The notes: generated from the letters alone by a model not told the origin. Counted from the stretch's first letter, positions 1 to 9,637 are shown. The stretch: 64,000 nucleotides of DNA from Chelativorans sp. J32 (GCF_000518985.1 NZ_JAEQ01000005.1:1-64000); one strand, 5' to 3'. Made by a program: numbers and translations.

Positions 1-110
1 CTGACGAGACGGCAACGCCGAAACGAGCCGCCACCGACCGGCAGCTTTCCCCAGCCCCGATCGCCCTAACAACACGCTCACGAAGATCATTCGAAGAGGT
101 CGCGTCATCC

Positions 111-138
111 GATGCTGGCCTCCACTCCAGCCAGCATC
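111..138. other. Inverted repeat of unknown role
   Basis: A perfect 9-bp stem (GATGCTGGC at 111-119 and its complement at 130-138) encloses a 10-nt loop. It has no T-tract on either strand. It may be the end of a transcript from a gene left of the window. No gene is apparent in bases 1-198. Confidence 0.35.
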
Positions 139-151
139 TTGAATCACAAAA

Positions 152-178
152 CCTCCGAAATCGGAATCCCCTCCGATT
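152..178 (-). terminator. Weak hairpin terminator of the 542-aa membrane protein gene
   Basis: A 7-bp stem (159-165 with 172-178, loop ATCCCC) lies 20 bp downstream of the stop of the minus-strand gene ending at 199. On the minus strand it is followed by a GGTTTTG stretch, so it could act as a modest intrinsic terminator. Confidence 0.35.
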
Positions 179-198
179 CAGATACAACCTGAACCGCT

Positions 199-1827
199 CT
201 AGCCGCTGGATTCGGCAGCCCGGCTCCAGGCATCGAGCGCCTCGTTGAAGATGCGCTCGCCCGGCAGCCCCTTTTCCAAGGTGATGAGTGCTCGGCGGCC
301 CGACGTATAAACGATCGGGATATCGATCCAATTCTGCCGTCGAAGCAGGGTGGAATTGATGCGCTGGTCCCCTTGGGTGTCGCTCAAAGCGACAAGGAAG
401 AAACCATCTGCGATCTTCGCGGGAATGCCGAGGAGCGGGCTACCCGTGTCCTGCTCGCTCCGCTTCATATTGATCCGCAGCACATTGCTGATGCCGCCGC
501 CCGGGAAATTTTCCGGCGTCAGGAAAATCAACTCGACAATGTGGCTCGCCGGCAGGGATTGATCCGAATTGCGGCGAATGGTCATCCGAAGCTGCAGGCC
601 CTTTTCCGGGATTGTCGCTTCCGCCTGGATGGCAGGCTCGGACGGCTGGTTCTCGCCGGCGGATTCGTTGATAACGGACCAAACGACCGAGCCGCCCTCG
701 GCATAACCTTCAGAAGCGCTGGTGCGCTCCTCATAGAAAATTGCTTTCTGGCCCACAGGAACGGCGCCTTCCGCATCCTGCGATTGGGCCTCACCGGCCT
801 GGCCGCTTTGGACGGGGCCGCCGGTTCCCTGCGTCACCTGCGCGACGGAGGTTCCCTCGCCCAGGCCCGGCTCACCGCCGGCGGGGCCTTCGTCAACCTC
901 GCTTCCGTCGGGAAGAAGCCGCTGCGTGAATTTCTGCGGTGGCTGTTCCGCCGGCGTTTCCGGCGCAGCCTGAGCTTCGGCGGTGGGCTGCTCTTCTGCA
1001 GGCTGCTCGGGCAAAGCCACGGCGACCTGGTCACTGCCACCGTTTTCCGCAACCGCTTCGGTTCCGCCTGAAGCGCCGGCAACGGGCTCATCCAAACCCG
1101 AGAGGCCGGCGAGCCGCGCGGCCTCGTCGCGATAGACCCATCCTGCAACGGCAGCGCCACAAACCACGAGAAGAAGCAGGACAAGCGGCACCATCTTTCC
1201 GATGCCGCCGCGGCGCTTCTGCGGTGTGGTGCTTGCCGCTATTTCGTCCGGGACAGGGCGATCGAAAGGCGGCAGGGCTTCCGGGCCCTCAACGGTCACT
1301 TCCCTGGTCTGCGACCAGTCGACGTCCTCGATAACCGCTCCTGCTTCCTCAGCGGATGGCGTTGCGGTCGCTACCAGCGGTGGAGCCGGATCGATGCTGG
1401 CAGGTTCTACTTCTGGCTCGGCGGCTTCGGGCTCGGCCGACGACGCATGGTCCTCGCTCCAGTCCGGCTCAGCTACGGCCTCCGGCTCGGGTGCTGGCGC
1501 CTCCTCCGGTTCTCCCGCGATGGGGCGAACGACCGGCGCACTCCTGCGTTGGGTGAACTGAAGATCCGAGAGAAGGCTTTCGAATTCGTCGTCGAGTTCG
1601 GTTTGAACTGGCTCGGGCGCTGGAGGCGCATACTCCGCCTCGACCGTGGTGATCGCCTCGTCAAGAAGCTGCCGCTGGCGCTCAGCGACCTGCGGCGGCG
1701 ACGAGACGGCGGCAAGCTTGGTCTCAATGGTGGCGCGCGCCTTTGCATAGATTTTTTCCCGCGCCTCGGGCGTATTCTCCTTCAGCGCCTCGACGGCCTT
1801 GCGCAAAACCGCAGCAAAATCTGCCAT
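199..1827 (-). CDS. Conserved rhizobial membrane-anchored protein of unknown function
   Basis: This 542-aa protein is not assigned to a characterised family. It has a charged helical N-terminus (about 1-65), a long acidic, proline/alanine-rich linker (about 66-200), one hydrophobic segment at about 212-231 preceded by basic residues, a second low-complexity Ala/Gln/Glu/Gly stretch (about 245-350), and a compact C-terminal domain (about 360-540). The layout suggests a cytoplasmic N-terminus and a periplasmic C-terminal domain, which is an inference. Proteins of this type next to purA in rhizobia are sometimes labelled CheA-like, but no kinase motif is visible. It lies downstream of purA on the same strand, 292 bp away, so it may have its own promoter. 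Confidence 0.75.
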   Translation of the reverse strand: MADFAAVLRKAVEALKENTPEAREKIYAKARATIETKLAAVSSPPQVAERQRQLLDEAITTVEAEYAPPAPEPVQTELDDEFESLLSDLQFTQRRSAPVVRPIAGEPEEAPAPEPEAVAEPDWSEDHASSAEPEAAEPEVEPASIDPAPPLVATATPSAEEAGAVIEDVDWSQTREVTVEGPEALPPFDRPVPDEIAASTTPQKRRGGIGKMVPLVLLLLVVCGAAVAGWVYRDEAARLAGLSGLDEPVAGASGGTEAVAENGGSDQVAVALPEQPAEEQPTAEAQAAPETPAEQPPQKFTQRLLPDGSEVDEGPAGGEPGLGEGTSVAQVTQGTGGPVQSGQAGEAQSQDAEGAVPVGQKAIFYEERTSASEGYAEGGSVVWSVINESAGENQPSEPAIQAEATIPEKGLQLRMTIRRNSDQSLPASHIVELIFLTPENFPGGGISNVLRINMKRSEQDTGSPLLGIPAKIADGFFLVALSDTQGDQRINSTLLRRQNWIDIPIVYTSGRRALITLEKGLPGERIFNEALDAWSRAAESSG

Positions 1828-2119
1828 AACTTAAAATGCCCGCTCCTGCTTGCCCTTGCTCACCCAAATTCGCCTAGAACTCGCACGAAATTGTGGTCAC
1901 ACTACAACACAGTCCCAAATATTGAAATCACGCGCAGCTTGAGATCACACCAATTCAACATATTAGACGATACGCATTCAGCTCCGTCAAAAGCTGCCTC
2001 GTATCTCACGCGATCTGTCAGCAAATGGCGGCAGATCTTCCCCTATAATGGCAGCCGAACTGTTGTGGCATGCTATTCGCGAAGATCTCCTCGCTTTGGA
2101 AATGCCGCCCTCTTTTGCG
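1828..2119. other. Intergenic region between purA and the membrane protein gene
   Basis: This 292-bp stretch is AT-richer than its surroundings. No convincing gene, tRNA or terminator hairpin was seen. Some rhizobia carry rpoH next to purA, but it is not present here. The region presumably holds the promoter of the downstream minus-strand gene. Confidence 0.4.
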
Positions 2120-3418
2120 CTAGTCCTGGAACGGATCCGTTACGAGAATTGCATCCTCACGCTCCGGGCTGGTCGACAGAATCGCGACGGGCGCACCGAT
2201 CAGTTCCTCGATATGACGAACATACTTCACCGCCTGGGCGGGCAGATCGTTCCAGCTGCGGGCACCGCGCGTCGTCTCTCCCCAGCCTTCAAGCGTTTCG
2301 TAAATGGGCTCGAGTCGAGCCTGCGCACCCTGGCTTGCCGGGAGATAATCTATCACCTGGCCGTCGAGCCGATAGCCGGTGCACACCTTGATCTCTTTCA
2401 TGCCGTCCAGCACGTCGAGCTTGGTGAGCGCGATGCCGTCCATGCCATTCGCCACCACCGATTGGCGGACCTGAACCGCATCAAACCAGCCACAGCGACG
2501 CTTGCGCCCCGTGACGGTTCCGAATTCGTGGCCGCGCGTGCCCAGGAACTCGCCGATCTCGTTGTCCTGCTCGGTCGGAAAAGGCCCCTCCCCGACGCGG
2601 GTGGTGTATGCCTTGGTGATGCCAAGCACATAGCCCACCGCTCCAGGGCCAAGACCGGATCCGGTCGCGGCCTGCCCGGCCACCGTGTTCGATGATGTCA
2701 CGAACGGATAGGTACCATGGTCGATGTCGAGCATGGTGCCCTGGGCACCCTCGAAAAGGATGCGGCTGCCAGCCCGGCGTGCATCGTCGAGTATTTTCCA
2801 TACGCGGTCGACGAAAGGCAGGATCTTGTCGGCAACGGAGGTCAGTTCCTGCATGATCGCTTCATGCGAAACCTCGGCATGGCCAAGGCCTCGACGCAGC
2901 GCATTGTGATGCGTCAGCAGCCGGTCGACCTTGAGCGAAAGCGTCTCCGGATCGGCCAGATCCATGACCCGGATTGCCCGGCGCCCCACCTTATCCTCGT
3001 AAGCGGGCCCGATGCCCCGGCGGGTGGTGCCGATCTTGGTCCCCGAATTCGAAGCCGCATCCTCGCGGAAACCGTCGAGTTCCCGGTGCAGCGACAAGAT
3101 AAGCGCGGTGTTCTCCGCCACCTTCAGGTTTTCCGGCGTGACGGTGACGCCTTGGCCCTTCAGCCGCTCTATCTCCGCCACGAAGGCATGAGGATCAAAG
3201 ACGACGCCATTGCCGATGACGGAAAGCTTGCCGGGACGCACAACGCCGGAAGGCAGGAGAGAGAGCTTGTAGCTCACGCCATCGATGACGAGCGTATGGC
3301 CGGCATTGTGGCCACCCTGGTACCGCACGACCACATCCGCGCGCTCGGAAAGCCAATCGACGATCTTTCCTTTGCCTTCATCGCCCCATTGAGAGCCGAC
3401 GACCACCACATTCGCCAT
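2120..3418 (-). CDS. purA: Adenylosuccinate synthetase
   Basis: The enzyme joins IMP and aspartate using GTP to give adenylosuccinate, the first committed step to AMP, in the cytoplasm. The 432-aa length matches the family. The N-terminus carries the WGDEGKGK loop (catalytic Asp13) and the GGHNAGHT motif (His41), and the ATTGRxRRCGW-type region and the GTP-binding TKLDVLD motif are present further on. The gene is monocistronic in appearance: the upstream neighbour diverges and the downstream gene is almost 300 bp away. Start at MANVVVV fits the conserved N-terminus. Confidence 0.98.
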   Translation of the reverse strand: MANVVVVGSQWGDEGKGKIVDWLSERADVVVRYQGGHNAGHTLVIDGVSYKLSLLPSGVVRPGKLSVIGNGVVFDPHAFVAEIERLKGQGVTVTPENLKVAENTALILSLHRELDGFREDAASNSGTKIGTTRRGIGPAYEDKVGRRAIRVMDLADPETLSLKVDRLLTHHNALRRGLGHAEVSHEAIMQELTSVADKILPFVDRVWKILDDARRAGSRILFEGAQGTMLDIDHGTYPFVTSSNTVAGQAATGSGLGPGAVGYVLGITKAYTTRVGEGPFPTEQDNEIGEFLGTRGHEFGTVTGRKRRCGWFDAVQVRQSVVANGMDGIALTKLDVLDGMKEIKVCTGYRLDGQVIDYLPASQGAQARLEPIYETLEGWGETTRGARSWNDLPAQAVKYVRHIEELIGAPVAILSTSPEREDAILVTDPFQD

Positions 3419-3608
3419 CAGGTGCTTCCTTCCTACCGGCCAGAGACGGGCTCCGCCTTACGAAAAACAGAGGCTCTATAGCGCCATGTGCGGCGCGATG
3501 CGACCCCTCTTTCGCCGCAGTCGAATCGACAGAGAGATTTTTAGGCCGGTAGCATCAAGAGGCAGGATGCTTTATCCCTTCGCATGCCAAGAACACGCCG
3601 GACGTCCG

Positions 3609-4535
3609 ATGCTCAACTCAGCCTATCCGCTTCTGTTGCTGACCACCCTTTCTTGGGGCGGAAATGCTGTGGCGGGGAAATTGGCCGTTGGCCATATCTC
3701 CCCCTTCGCCCTGACTTTCCTGCGTTGGATATTGGCAGTCGCCGTGCTCTTGCCGGTCGCCTGGGGTCCGCTCCGCCGTGACTGGCCCAAGATCCGCAGC
3801 AATCTGGGCCTGCTCACGTTGCTCGGCATCATGGGGTTCACCTGCTTCAACGCCACGATGTACAGCGCCCTCACGCTCACTTCAGCGGTCAACGTCTCCA
3901 TCGAACAGGGCGCCATCCCGCTCGTCATCATCGTGGTGAATTTCGTCTTTTTCCGCGTGAGAGCGAGCTGGCTTCAGATAGCGGGCTTCCTGCTTTCGCT
4001 CGTCGGCATCGCGCTCACGGCAAGCCACGGCGATCTTCGTCGGCTTACCGCGATGGACATCAATTTCGGCGACCTTCTGATGCTCTTCGCCGTGCTTGCC
4101 TACGGCTTCTATACGGTGGCACTGCGCTTCAAACCCGAGATCCATTGGGTAAGCATGATCACGGTGCTGGCGGTGTCGGCCCTCGTCAGCTCGTTTCCGC
4201 TTATGATTTGGGAGTATTCGACCGGCGACCTGCTTCTTCCGGACTTCACCGGCTGGATGGTGGTAATTTATGTCGCGCTGATGCCGTCGGTGGTGTCACA
4301 GGTCTTCTATATCCGCGGCGTCGAGCTTATCGGCGCCAACCGCGCCGGCTTGTTCGTGAATCTCGTGCCGATCTTCGGAACCCTGCTCTCGATCCTTCTG
4401 CTCGGCGAGGAGTTCTTCCTCTATCACGCGGTGGCACTGCTTCTTGTGTTCTTCGGCATCTGGCTCGCGGAAGCGAGCAGCAGAAAGAAAGCGCCTGTGC
4501 CCGCCCGCGTCCGTGCGCCCATCGACGGGTCCTGA
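3609..4535 (+). CDS. EamA/DMT-family transporter
   Basis: This is a drug/metabolite-transporter superfamily permease of the inner membrane with about ten hydrophobic helices arranged as two EamA repeats (roughly residues 5-135 and 145-295). Substrate cannot be read from the sequence; relatives export amino acids or other metabolites. The frame is open from 3486. I placed the start at 3609 because the first helix begins right after it. An alternative ATG at 3567 has a better purine-rich ribosome site (AGAGGCAGG) and would add 14 residues. It diverges from purA and converges on serA. Confidence 0.85.
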   Translation: MLNSAYPLLLLTTLSWGGNAVAGKLAVGHISPFALTFLRWILAVAVLLPVAWGPLRRDWPKIRSNLGLLTLLGIMGFTCFNATMYSALTLTSAVNVSIEQGAIPLVIIVVNFVFFRVRASWLQIAGFLLSLVGIALTASHGDLRRLTAMDINFGDLLMLFAVLAYGFYTVALRFKPEIHWVSMITVLAVSALVSSFPLMIWEYSTGDLLLPDFTGWMVVIYVALMPSVVSQVFYIRGVELIGANRAGLFVNLVPIFGTLLSILLLGEEFFLYHAVALLLVFFGIWLAEASSRKKAPVPARVRAPIDGS

Positions 4536-4558
4536 CAGGGCCCCACCGCCCTGTCAGG
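4531..4558. terminator. Hairpin between convergent EamA and serA genes
   Basis: A perfect 11-bp GC-rich stem (4531-4541 with 4548-4558, loop CCCACC) overlaps the stop codon of the EamA gene and lies 20 bp from the serA stop. There is no clear T-tract, so it is either a bidirectional weak terminator or an RNA 3'-end protecting structure. Confidence 0.55.
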
Positions 4559-4577
4559 GTGACCGCCGATTTCGTGC

Positions 4578-6176
4578 CTAGATTCCGACGTCGAACCGCA
4601 ACGGCCTGGCGGAAATGATAGAACCGGCAGACCTGAGCTCTTCCAGAACCGTCTGCGGGAACGGCGCGTCGAGATAAAGAAGCGCGATCGCATCCCCACC
4701 CGGCCGGTTGCGCCCAAGCTGGAAATTCGCGATGTTCACGCCATGCTTGCCGCAGATCGTGCCAAGCTGGCCGATGATGCCGGGCGTGTCATAGTTCGTG
4801 GTGTAGAGCATGTGCTCACCCACCTCGGCATCAAGGTTGATGCCCTTGATCTGGATGAAGCGCGGCTTGCCGTCAGAAAAGCAGGTGCCGGCGATGGAGC
4901 GGGTGCGCTCAGTGGTTTTCACGGTGAGCTTGATATAGCCGTCAAACACGCCCGACTTGTCGCGCTTCACCTCCGAAACGATGATGCCCCGCTCCTTCAC
5001 CATGATCGGCGCGGAGACCATGTTGACGTCGTTCACCTGCGGCCGGATCAGACCGGCGAGTGCGGCACTGATCAACGCACGCGTGTTCATCGCAGCGGTG
5101 GCGCCATCGAACAGGATTTCGACCTCCTCGATGGGCTCGTCCGTCACCTGGCCCACGAAACCGCCCAACACCTCCGCCAGCTTGATGAATGGCTTCAGAC
5201 GCGGCGCTTCCTCCGCGGTGATCGAAGGCATGTTGATGGCATTCGTGACGGCACCCTTGATGAGGTAATCCGACATCTGCTCTGCAATCTGCAGCGCCAC
5301 ATTTTCCTGGGCCTCCGTAGTCGAGGCGCCGAGATGGGGCGTGCAGACCACATTCGGCAGATTGAAGAGAGGATTCTCCGTCGCGGGCTCGTTTTCGAAC
5401 ACGTCAATGCCTGCGCCCGCCACCTTGCCGGACTTCAGAGCCTCGACCAGATTGGCTTCGACTATAAGGCCGCCACGCGCGCAATTGATGATACGCACGC
5501 CGTTCTTCATCTTCGCGATCGCATCGGCGTTGATGATGTTGCGCGTCTTGTCGGTAAGCGGCGTGTGGAGGGTGATGAAGTCGGCGCGTCTGAAAAGCTC
5601 GTCCAGCTCGACCTTCTCCACGCCGAGCTCCTCGGCCCGGTCTTCTGACAGGAACGGATCATAGGCCACCACATGCATCTTGAGCCCGATCGCGCGCATC
5701 GCGACCACCGAACCGATATTGCCGCAGCCGATCACGCCCAGCGTCTTGCCGGTGATTTCCACCCCCATGAAGCGGTTCTTTTCCCACTTGCCCGCATGGG
5801 TCGATGCATTGGCTTCGGGGATCTGCCGGGCAACCGCGAACAGCATGGCGATCGCGTGTTCGGCCGTCGTGATGGAATTGCCGAAAGGCGTGTTCATCAC
5901 GATGATGCCTCGCCGCGAGGCGGCAGGGATATCGACATTGTCGACGCCAATGCCGGCGCGCCCGATCACCTTCAGATTGGTGGCGGCGGCGATCAGCTTC
6001 TCGGTGACCTTGGTCGCGGAGCGGATGGCAAGACCATCATATTGATCGATGATGGAAAGGAGCTTCTCCTTATCCTTTCCAAGGTCCGGCTGGTAATCCA
6101 CCTCCACGCCGTGCTGCCGGAAAATTTCGACTGCGGTGGGGGAAAGCTTATCGGAAACGAGTACGCGAGGTGCCAT
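4578..6176 (-). CDS. serA: D-3-phosphoglycerate dehydrogenase
   Basis: It oxidises 3-phosphoglycerate to 3-phosphohydroxypyruvate with NAD, the first step of serine synthesis. The 532-aa long form has the substrate domain, the Rossmann GxGxxG at 150-155, catalytic Arg234 (NCARGG), Glu263 (ENEP) and His281 (TPHLGAST), an intervening ASB-type domain (about 320-450) and a C-terminal ACT domain (about 455-530), the usual serine-feedback region. It follows serC on the same strand after 67 bp containing a hairpin, so the two form a serC-serA unit with probable differential expression. Confidence 0.98.
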   Translation of the reverse strand: MAPRVLVSDKLSPTAVEIFRQHGVEVDYQPDLGKDKEKLLSIIDQYDGLAIRSATKVTEKLIAAATNLKVIGRAGIGVDNVDIPAASRRGIIVMNTPFGNSITTAEHAIAMLFAVARQIPEANASTHAGKWEKNRFMGVEITGKTLGVIGCGNIGSVVAMRAIGLKMHVVAYDPFLSEDRAEELGVEKVELDELFRRADFITLHTPLTDKTRNIINADAIAKMKNGVRIINCARGGLIVEANLVEALKSGKVAGAGIDVFENEPATENPLFNLPNVVCTPHLGASTTEAQENVALQIAEQMSDYLIKGAVTNAINMPSITAEEAPRLKPFIKLAEVLGGFVGQVTDEPIEEVEILFDGATAAMNTRALISAALAGLIRPQVNDVNMVSAPIMVKERGIIVSEVKRDKSGVFDGYIKLTVKTTERTRSIAGTCFSDGKPRFIQIKGINLDAEVGEHMLYTTNYDTPGIIGQLGTICGKHGVNIANFQLGRNRPGGDAIALLYLDAPFPQTVLEELRSAGSIISARPLRFDVGI

Positions 6177-6201
6177 TTCAAGGCTCCATTCAAGTCAGAA
6201 G

Positions 6202-6235
6202 AAAAAAGAGGTTGGGCCGCATGAACCATGCGGCC
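6202..6235 (-). terminator. Intra-operon terminator-like hairpin between serC and serA
   Basis: A perfect 9-bp stem (6215-6223 with 6227-6235, loop AAC) sits immediately after the serC stop. On the minus strand it is followed about 7 nt later by a CTCTTTTTTC tract. The form is that of a leaky intrinsic terminator that would lower serA relative to serC, or a stabiliser of the serC 3' end. Confidence 0.5.
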
Positions 6236-6243
6236 GAGGCGGC

Positions 6244-7416
6244 TCAGGCGGCTTGAAGCGCGGCCTTTTGTTCCTGGAAGGCCCAGTCAAGCCAAGGCAT
6301 CAGGGCTTCGAGATCGGATGTCTCGACCGTAGCGCCCGCCCATATCCGCAGACCCGAAGGCGCATCGCGGTAATGGCCGATATCGTAGGCCACGCCTTCC
6401 TTGTCGAGCTTCGAGACAATGCCCTTGGCGAAGGCTGCCTTGGCATCCTCATCCAGGCCGGCGACCGCCGGATCGACAATGCTGAGGCAGACAGAGGTGT
6501 TCGACCGTGTCGCAGGGTCTTCTGCGAGATGGGCGAGCCATCCGCTGTTCTCCACGAACCGATCGATGGTGGCGAAATTGGCATCCGCGCGGGCGATCAG
6601 CCCTTCGAGGCCACCCACCGACTTCGCCCATTCGAGCGCGTCGAGATAATCTTCCACGCAGAGCATGGAGGGCGTGTTGATCGTCTCGCCCTTGAAGATC
6701 CCTTCGATCAGCTTGCCGCCCTTCGTCATGCGGAAGATTTTCGGGAGCGGCCAGGCGGGGGCATAGGTCTCCAGACGCTCGACGGCGCGCGGGCTGAGGA
6801 TCAGGACGCCGTGGCCGCCTTCACCGCCCAGCACTTTCTGCCAGGAGAAGGTGACCACGTCGAGCTTGGCGAAATCGAGCCGCTGGGCAAAAGCCGCCGA
6901 AGTTGCATCGCAGATGGTGAGGCCCTTGCGGCCGGCCGGAATGAAATTGGCATTCGGCACGCGCACACCAGAGGTCGTGCCGTTCCAGGTGAAGACCACG
7001 TCGCGATCGAAATCGACCTGCGAAAGATCGGGCAGCTTGCCGTAATCGGCCACGAAGCGGCGCACGTCCTTGAGCTTGAGCTGCTTGACCACGTCCGTCA
7101 CCCAGCCGGCGCCGAACGATTCCCAGGCAAGCATATCAACGCCGCGTTCCCCGAGCAGCGACCAGAGCGCCATCTCAACAGCGCCGGTGTCCGAGGCCGG
7201 AACGATTCCGATGCGGTAATCAGCGGGGACCTGAAGGACCTCTCGGGTCAGTTCTATGGCGCGGGCAAGCTTTTCCTTGCCGATCTTGGCGCGGTGCGAG
7301 CGGCCAAGGGGAGCGCCTTTCAATGCCTCGACCGTCCAGCCGGGGCGCTTTGCGCAAGGTCCTGAAGAAAAATTAGGATTGGCCGGACGCAGGTCCGGCT
7401 TCGAGAGCGTGGTCAT
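6244..7416 (-). CDS. serC: Phosphoserine aminotransferase
   Basis: A PLP enzyme that converts 3-phosphohydroxypyruvate and glutamate to phosphoserine and 2-oxoglutarate. The product is 390 aa. The N-terminus [14 protein letters not shown] is characteristic of the alphaproteobacterial-type SerC, and the PLP lysine lies in the [11 protein letters not shown] motif. The frame stays open to 7530, but the ATG at 7416 is preceded by AGGA at proper spacing and matches the family N-terminus, so I use that start. It is the first gene of the serC-serA pair. Confidence 0.97.
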   Translation of the reverse strand: MTTLSKPDLRPANPNFSSGPCAKRPGWTVEALKGAPLGRSHRAKIGKEKLARAIELTREVLQVPADYRIGIVPASDTGAVEMALWSLLGERGVDMLAWESFGAGWVTDVVKQLKLKDVRRFVADYGKLPDLSQVDFDRDVVFTWNGTTSGVRVPNANFIPAGRKGLTICDATSAAFAQRLDFAKLDVVTFSWQKVLGGEGGHGVLILSPRAVERLETYAPAWPLPKIFRMTKGGKLIEGIFKGETINTPSMLCVEDYLDALEWAKSVGGLEGLIARADANFATIDRFVENSGWLAHLAEDPATRSNTSVCLSIVDPAVAGLDEDAKAAFAKGIVSKLDKEGVAYDIGHYRDAPSGLRIWAGATVETSDLEALMPWLDWAFQEQKAALQAA

Positions 7417-7623
7417 GTTGTTCCTATCCTTCCAGATAGCACGCCCCTCGGTGGGGAGGGGTGGCCCACTGGCGGGATTAGCCGAAGCGAGAACAAAGCG
7501 CAAGAGGAAACGGATGGTCAGGTTATGCACCCTACCACCTCTTGCTGCCCCCGGGAAAGGAAGCTAGAGGCCAATCGACGCTCGCATGCGTCCGGCTTCT
7601 ATCGTGCCATTTGGGGGGACATC
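7417..7623 (-). promoter_or_regulatory. serC leader region with a GC-rich hairpin
   Basis: The 207-bp gap between divergent serC and the small secreted gene includes a hairpin (7442-7449 with 7456-7463, one G-U pair) only about 26 bp upstream of the serC start, so it should be in the serC 5' leader. A conserved serC RNA motif has been described upstream of serC in Alphaproteobacteria; I cannot confirm a match to its consensus. A simple palindromic repeat is the alternative. Confidence 0.35.
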
Positions 7624-7947
7624 ATGAAATCGTTCGTTCTTGCCGATTCCTGCGCGGCAGCATTTCTCGTCGCGTCGCCAGCCGGCGCCAATAAGGATCT
7701 CATCTTTACGCTCAGCAACAAGACCGCAGTCGAGTTGAGGGCCTTTTACGCATCACCCTCGAACGTCGGCAGTTGGGAAGAAGATATTCTTGGCCGCGAC
7801 ACACTCGCGGCCGGCGAAACGGTCAGCATCACGATCGCCGATGGGCGCAGCCAATGCGAATATGACCTTCGGTCCGAGTTTGCCGATGGTGACGTCGTTG
7901 AAGACACCGTCAATCTTTGCGAGACCGAAAGCTATACCATAGAGTGA
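7624..7947 (+). CDS. Small secreted protein of unknown function
   Basis: A 107-aa product with an N-terminal signal peptide (hydrophobic to about residue 21, cleavage after an Ala-Gly-Ala stretch). The mature part is predicted beta-rich and resembles a widespread small periplasmic family in Alphaproteobacteria, with the pattern FTLxN, the phrase EDxLGRDTLAAGE, and two C-terminal cysteines (in CEYDL and LCETE) that could form a disulfide. Homologues are often mislabelled argininosuccinate lyase; nothing here supports that. The start at 7624 has a GGGGGGAC ribosome site. It is monocistronic with its own terminator. Confidence 0.75.
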   Translation: MKSFVLADSCAAAFLVASPAGANKDLIFTLSNKTAVELRAFYASPSNVGSWEEDILGRDTLAAGETVSITIADGRSQCEYDLRSEFADGDVVEDTVNLCETESYTIE

Positions 7948-7993
7948 CTGCCGGGCTGGTGCAGCCAACCGCATCACCAATATCTCCATCAGA

Positions 7994-8019
7994 AAGCCCG
8001 GCGTCCCGCCGGGTTTTTT
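7994..8019 (+). terminator. Intrinsic terminator of the small secreted protein gene
   Basis: A 6-bp GC stem (7997-8002 with 8008-8013, loop GTCCC) is followed directly by six T residues, about 50 bp after the stop codon. Confidence 0.85.
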
Positions 8020-8202
8020 GTGCCGGCCCTGGATCGGCGATGCGCGGAATGCCCAGGAGGATTATTCTCTCCGAATTAGGCGGCGCGTTAGAATTCCATT
8101 CCTGAAAATTGAGAAGCATAACCGCTATATAGAAATTCATTTCAAGGCGCTGTCCGCATTGGCAAGCGCCACATTCAGTGACTCGAAAACAAGAGTTCAG
8201 TC

Positions 8203-9573
8203 ATGGCAACGCAAATACAGTCTTCCTCAAGGCCGGCAGAACAAAAGCCGTTCTATCGTAGCTTCGGCTTCCAGGTCTTGGCCGCGATGGCGCTTGGCAT
8301 TGTGCTAGGCCTTATCGCGCGGCAGCTCGGCAGCGGTCCGGCCGGCGATCCGAACTGGCTCGCGCAAACGCTGCAGACCGTCGGCTCGATCTTCGTTCAG
8401 CTCCTCCGTGCCCTGGTTCCGCCGCTGATCTTCACGGCGATCGTCGCCTCCATCAGCAATCTGCGGCAACTCTCCAACGCTGCAGCATTGGTATGGCAAA
8501 CCCTGCTATGGTTCGCCATCACGGCCTTGATCGCGGTCGTGATCGGCATTGCACTTGGACTCATCATCCAGCCCGGCACGCGCGCGGTGATCGACCAAGC
8601 CGCCGCCAGCGCCCCCTCGACCACTGGTTCCTGGCTCGATTTCCTGAAGGGCTTGGTACCCGTCAATATGTTTGGCCTACAAGCGTCGACAAAGCTGGCG
8701 GAAAGCGGAGCCTCCACATCGCTCAATTTCAATGTCCTCCAGCTCCTCGTGATCTCCATCGTCGTCGGGGTCGCGGCTCTGCGCGTGGGAGAGGCGGCCG
8801 AGCCGTTCCTGGAACTCAACCGCTCACTGCTCGCGATCGTGCGGAAGATTCTCTGGTGGGTGATTCGGCTTACGCCCATCGGTACGATCGGCCTGCTCGG
8901 AAATGCTGTCGCCCAGTATGGCTGGCAGACACTGGGCCAACTCGGCTGGTTCGCCGCAGCAGTCTATATCGGCCTCGCACTCGTTCTCTTCGTCGTCTAT
9001 CCTGCCCTCCTCGCTGGACATGGCCTCAGCCCGGCGCGCTATTTTGCAGGCGCATGGCCTGCGATCCAGCTCGCCTTTGTTTCCCGCTCCTCGATCGGCA
9101 CACTTCCGGTGACGGAGACCGTCACAGAGCGGGAACTTGGCGTTCCCCGCGAATATGCCGCCTTCGCCGTTCCGCTCGGCGCGACGACGAAGATGGACGG
9201 CTGCGCAGCCATCTACCCCGCCATTGCTGCAATTTTCATCGCCGAGTTCTATCAGGTGCCGCTGGCGCTCCAGGATTATTTCCTGATCGCCTTCGTCTCA
9301 GTGATTGGCTCCGCGGCAACTGCAGGTCTCACAGGCGCGGTGGTGATGCTCACGCTGACGCTTTCCACCTTGGGCCTGCCCCTGCAGGGCGTCGGCCTCC
9401 TCCTCGCGATCGACCCGATCCTCGACATGGGACGGACAGCGGTCAATGTCGCGGGCCAAGCGCTGGTGCCGACCATCGTGGCCAAGCGCGCCGGCATTCT
9501 CGACCAGAGCCGCTACGACCAGGCGAGGCAAATCGGTGGTCTCGATGCGGAGCCCACGCCTCGGGCGGCCTGA
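8203..9573 (+). CDS. Dicarboxylate/amino acid:cation symporter (DAACS family)
   Basis: An inner-membrane secondary transporter of the GltP/DctA superfamily, 456 aa, with about eight helices and two re-entrant loops. The serine-rich hairpin reads SRSSIGTLPVTE and the helix-7 motif usually written NMDG reads TKMDG (TTKMDGCAAIYPA). These variants separate it from classical C4-dicarboxylate DctA, so the substrate (dicarboxylate, glutamate/aspartate or another acid) is unresolved. It is monocistronic, with a strong bidirectional terminator just downstream. Confidence 0.9.
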   Translation: MATQIQSSSRPAEQKPFYRSFGFQVLAAMALGIVLGLIARQLGSGPAGDPNWLAQTLQTVGSIFVQLLRALVPPLIFTAIVASISNLRQLSNAAALVWQTLLWFAITALIAVVIGIALGLIIQPGTRAVIDQAAASAPSTTGSWLDFLKGLVPVNMFGLQASTKLAESGASTSLNFNVLQLLVISIVVGVAALRVGEAAEPFLELNRSLLAIVRKILWWVIRLTPIGTIGLLGNAVAQYGWQTLGQLGWFAAAVYIGLALVLFVVYPALLAGHGLSPARYFAGAWPAIQLAFVSRSSIGTLPVTETVTERELGVPREYAAFAVPLGATTKMDGCAAIYPAIAAIFIAEFYQVPLALQDYFLIAFVSVIGSAATAGLTGAVVMLTLTLSTLGLPLQGVGLLLAIDPILDMGRTAVNVAGQALVPTIVAKRAGILDQSRYDQARQIGGLDAEPTPRAA

Positions 9574-9592
9574 GCTTTGAATCTACATCAGC

Positions 9593-9621
9593 AAAAAGGC
9601 CGGCACCGAGTGCCGGCCTTC
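9593..9621. terminator. Bidirectional intrinsic terminator
   Basis: A perfect 10-bp stem (9596-9605 with 9611-9620, loop CCGAG) lies between the convergent symporter and outer-membrane protein genes. The minus strand has a TTTTT run and the plus strand a CTTGTTTG tail, so it can serve both transcripts. Confidence 0.85.
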
Positions 9622-9637
9622 TTGTTTGTGCCGGAAG

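Noticed and set aside
7525-7947. Argininosuccinate lyase label for the small secreted protein
   Set aside because: It is 107 aa with a signal peptide and has no lyase motif; the label is a common annotation error.
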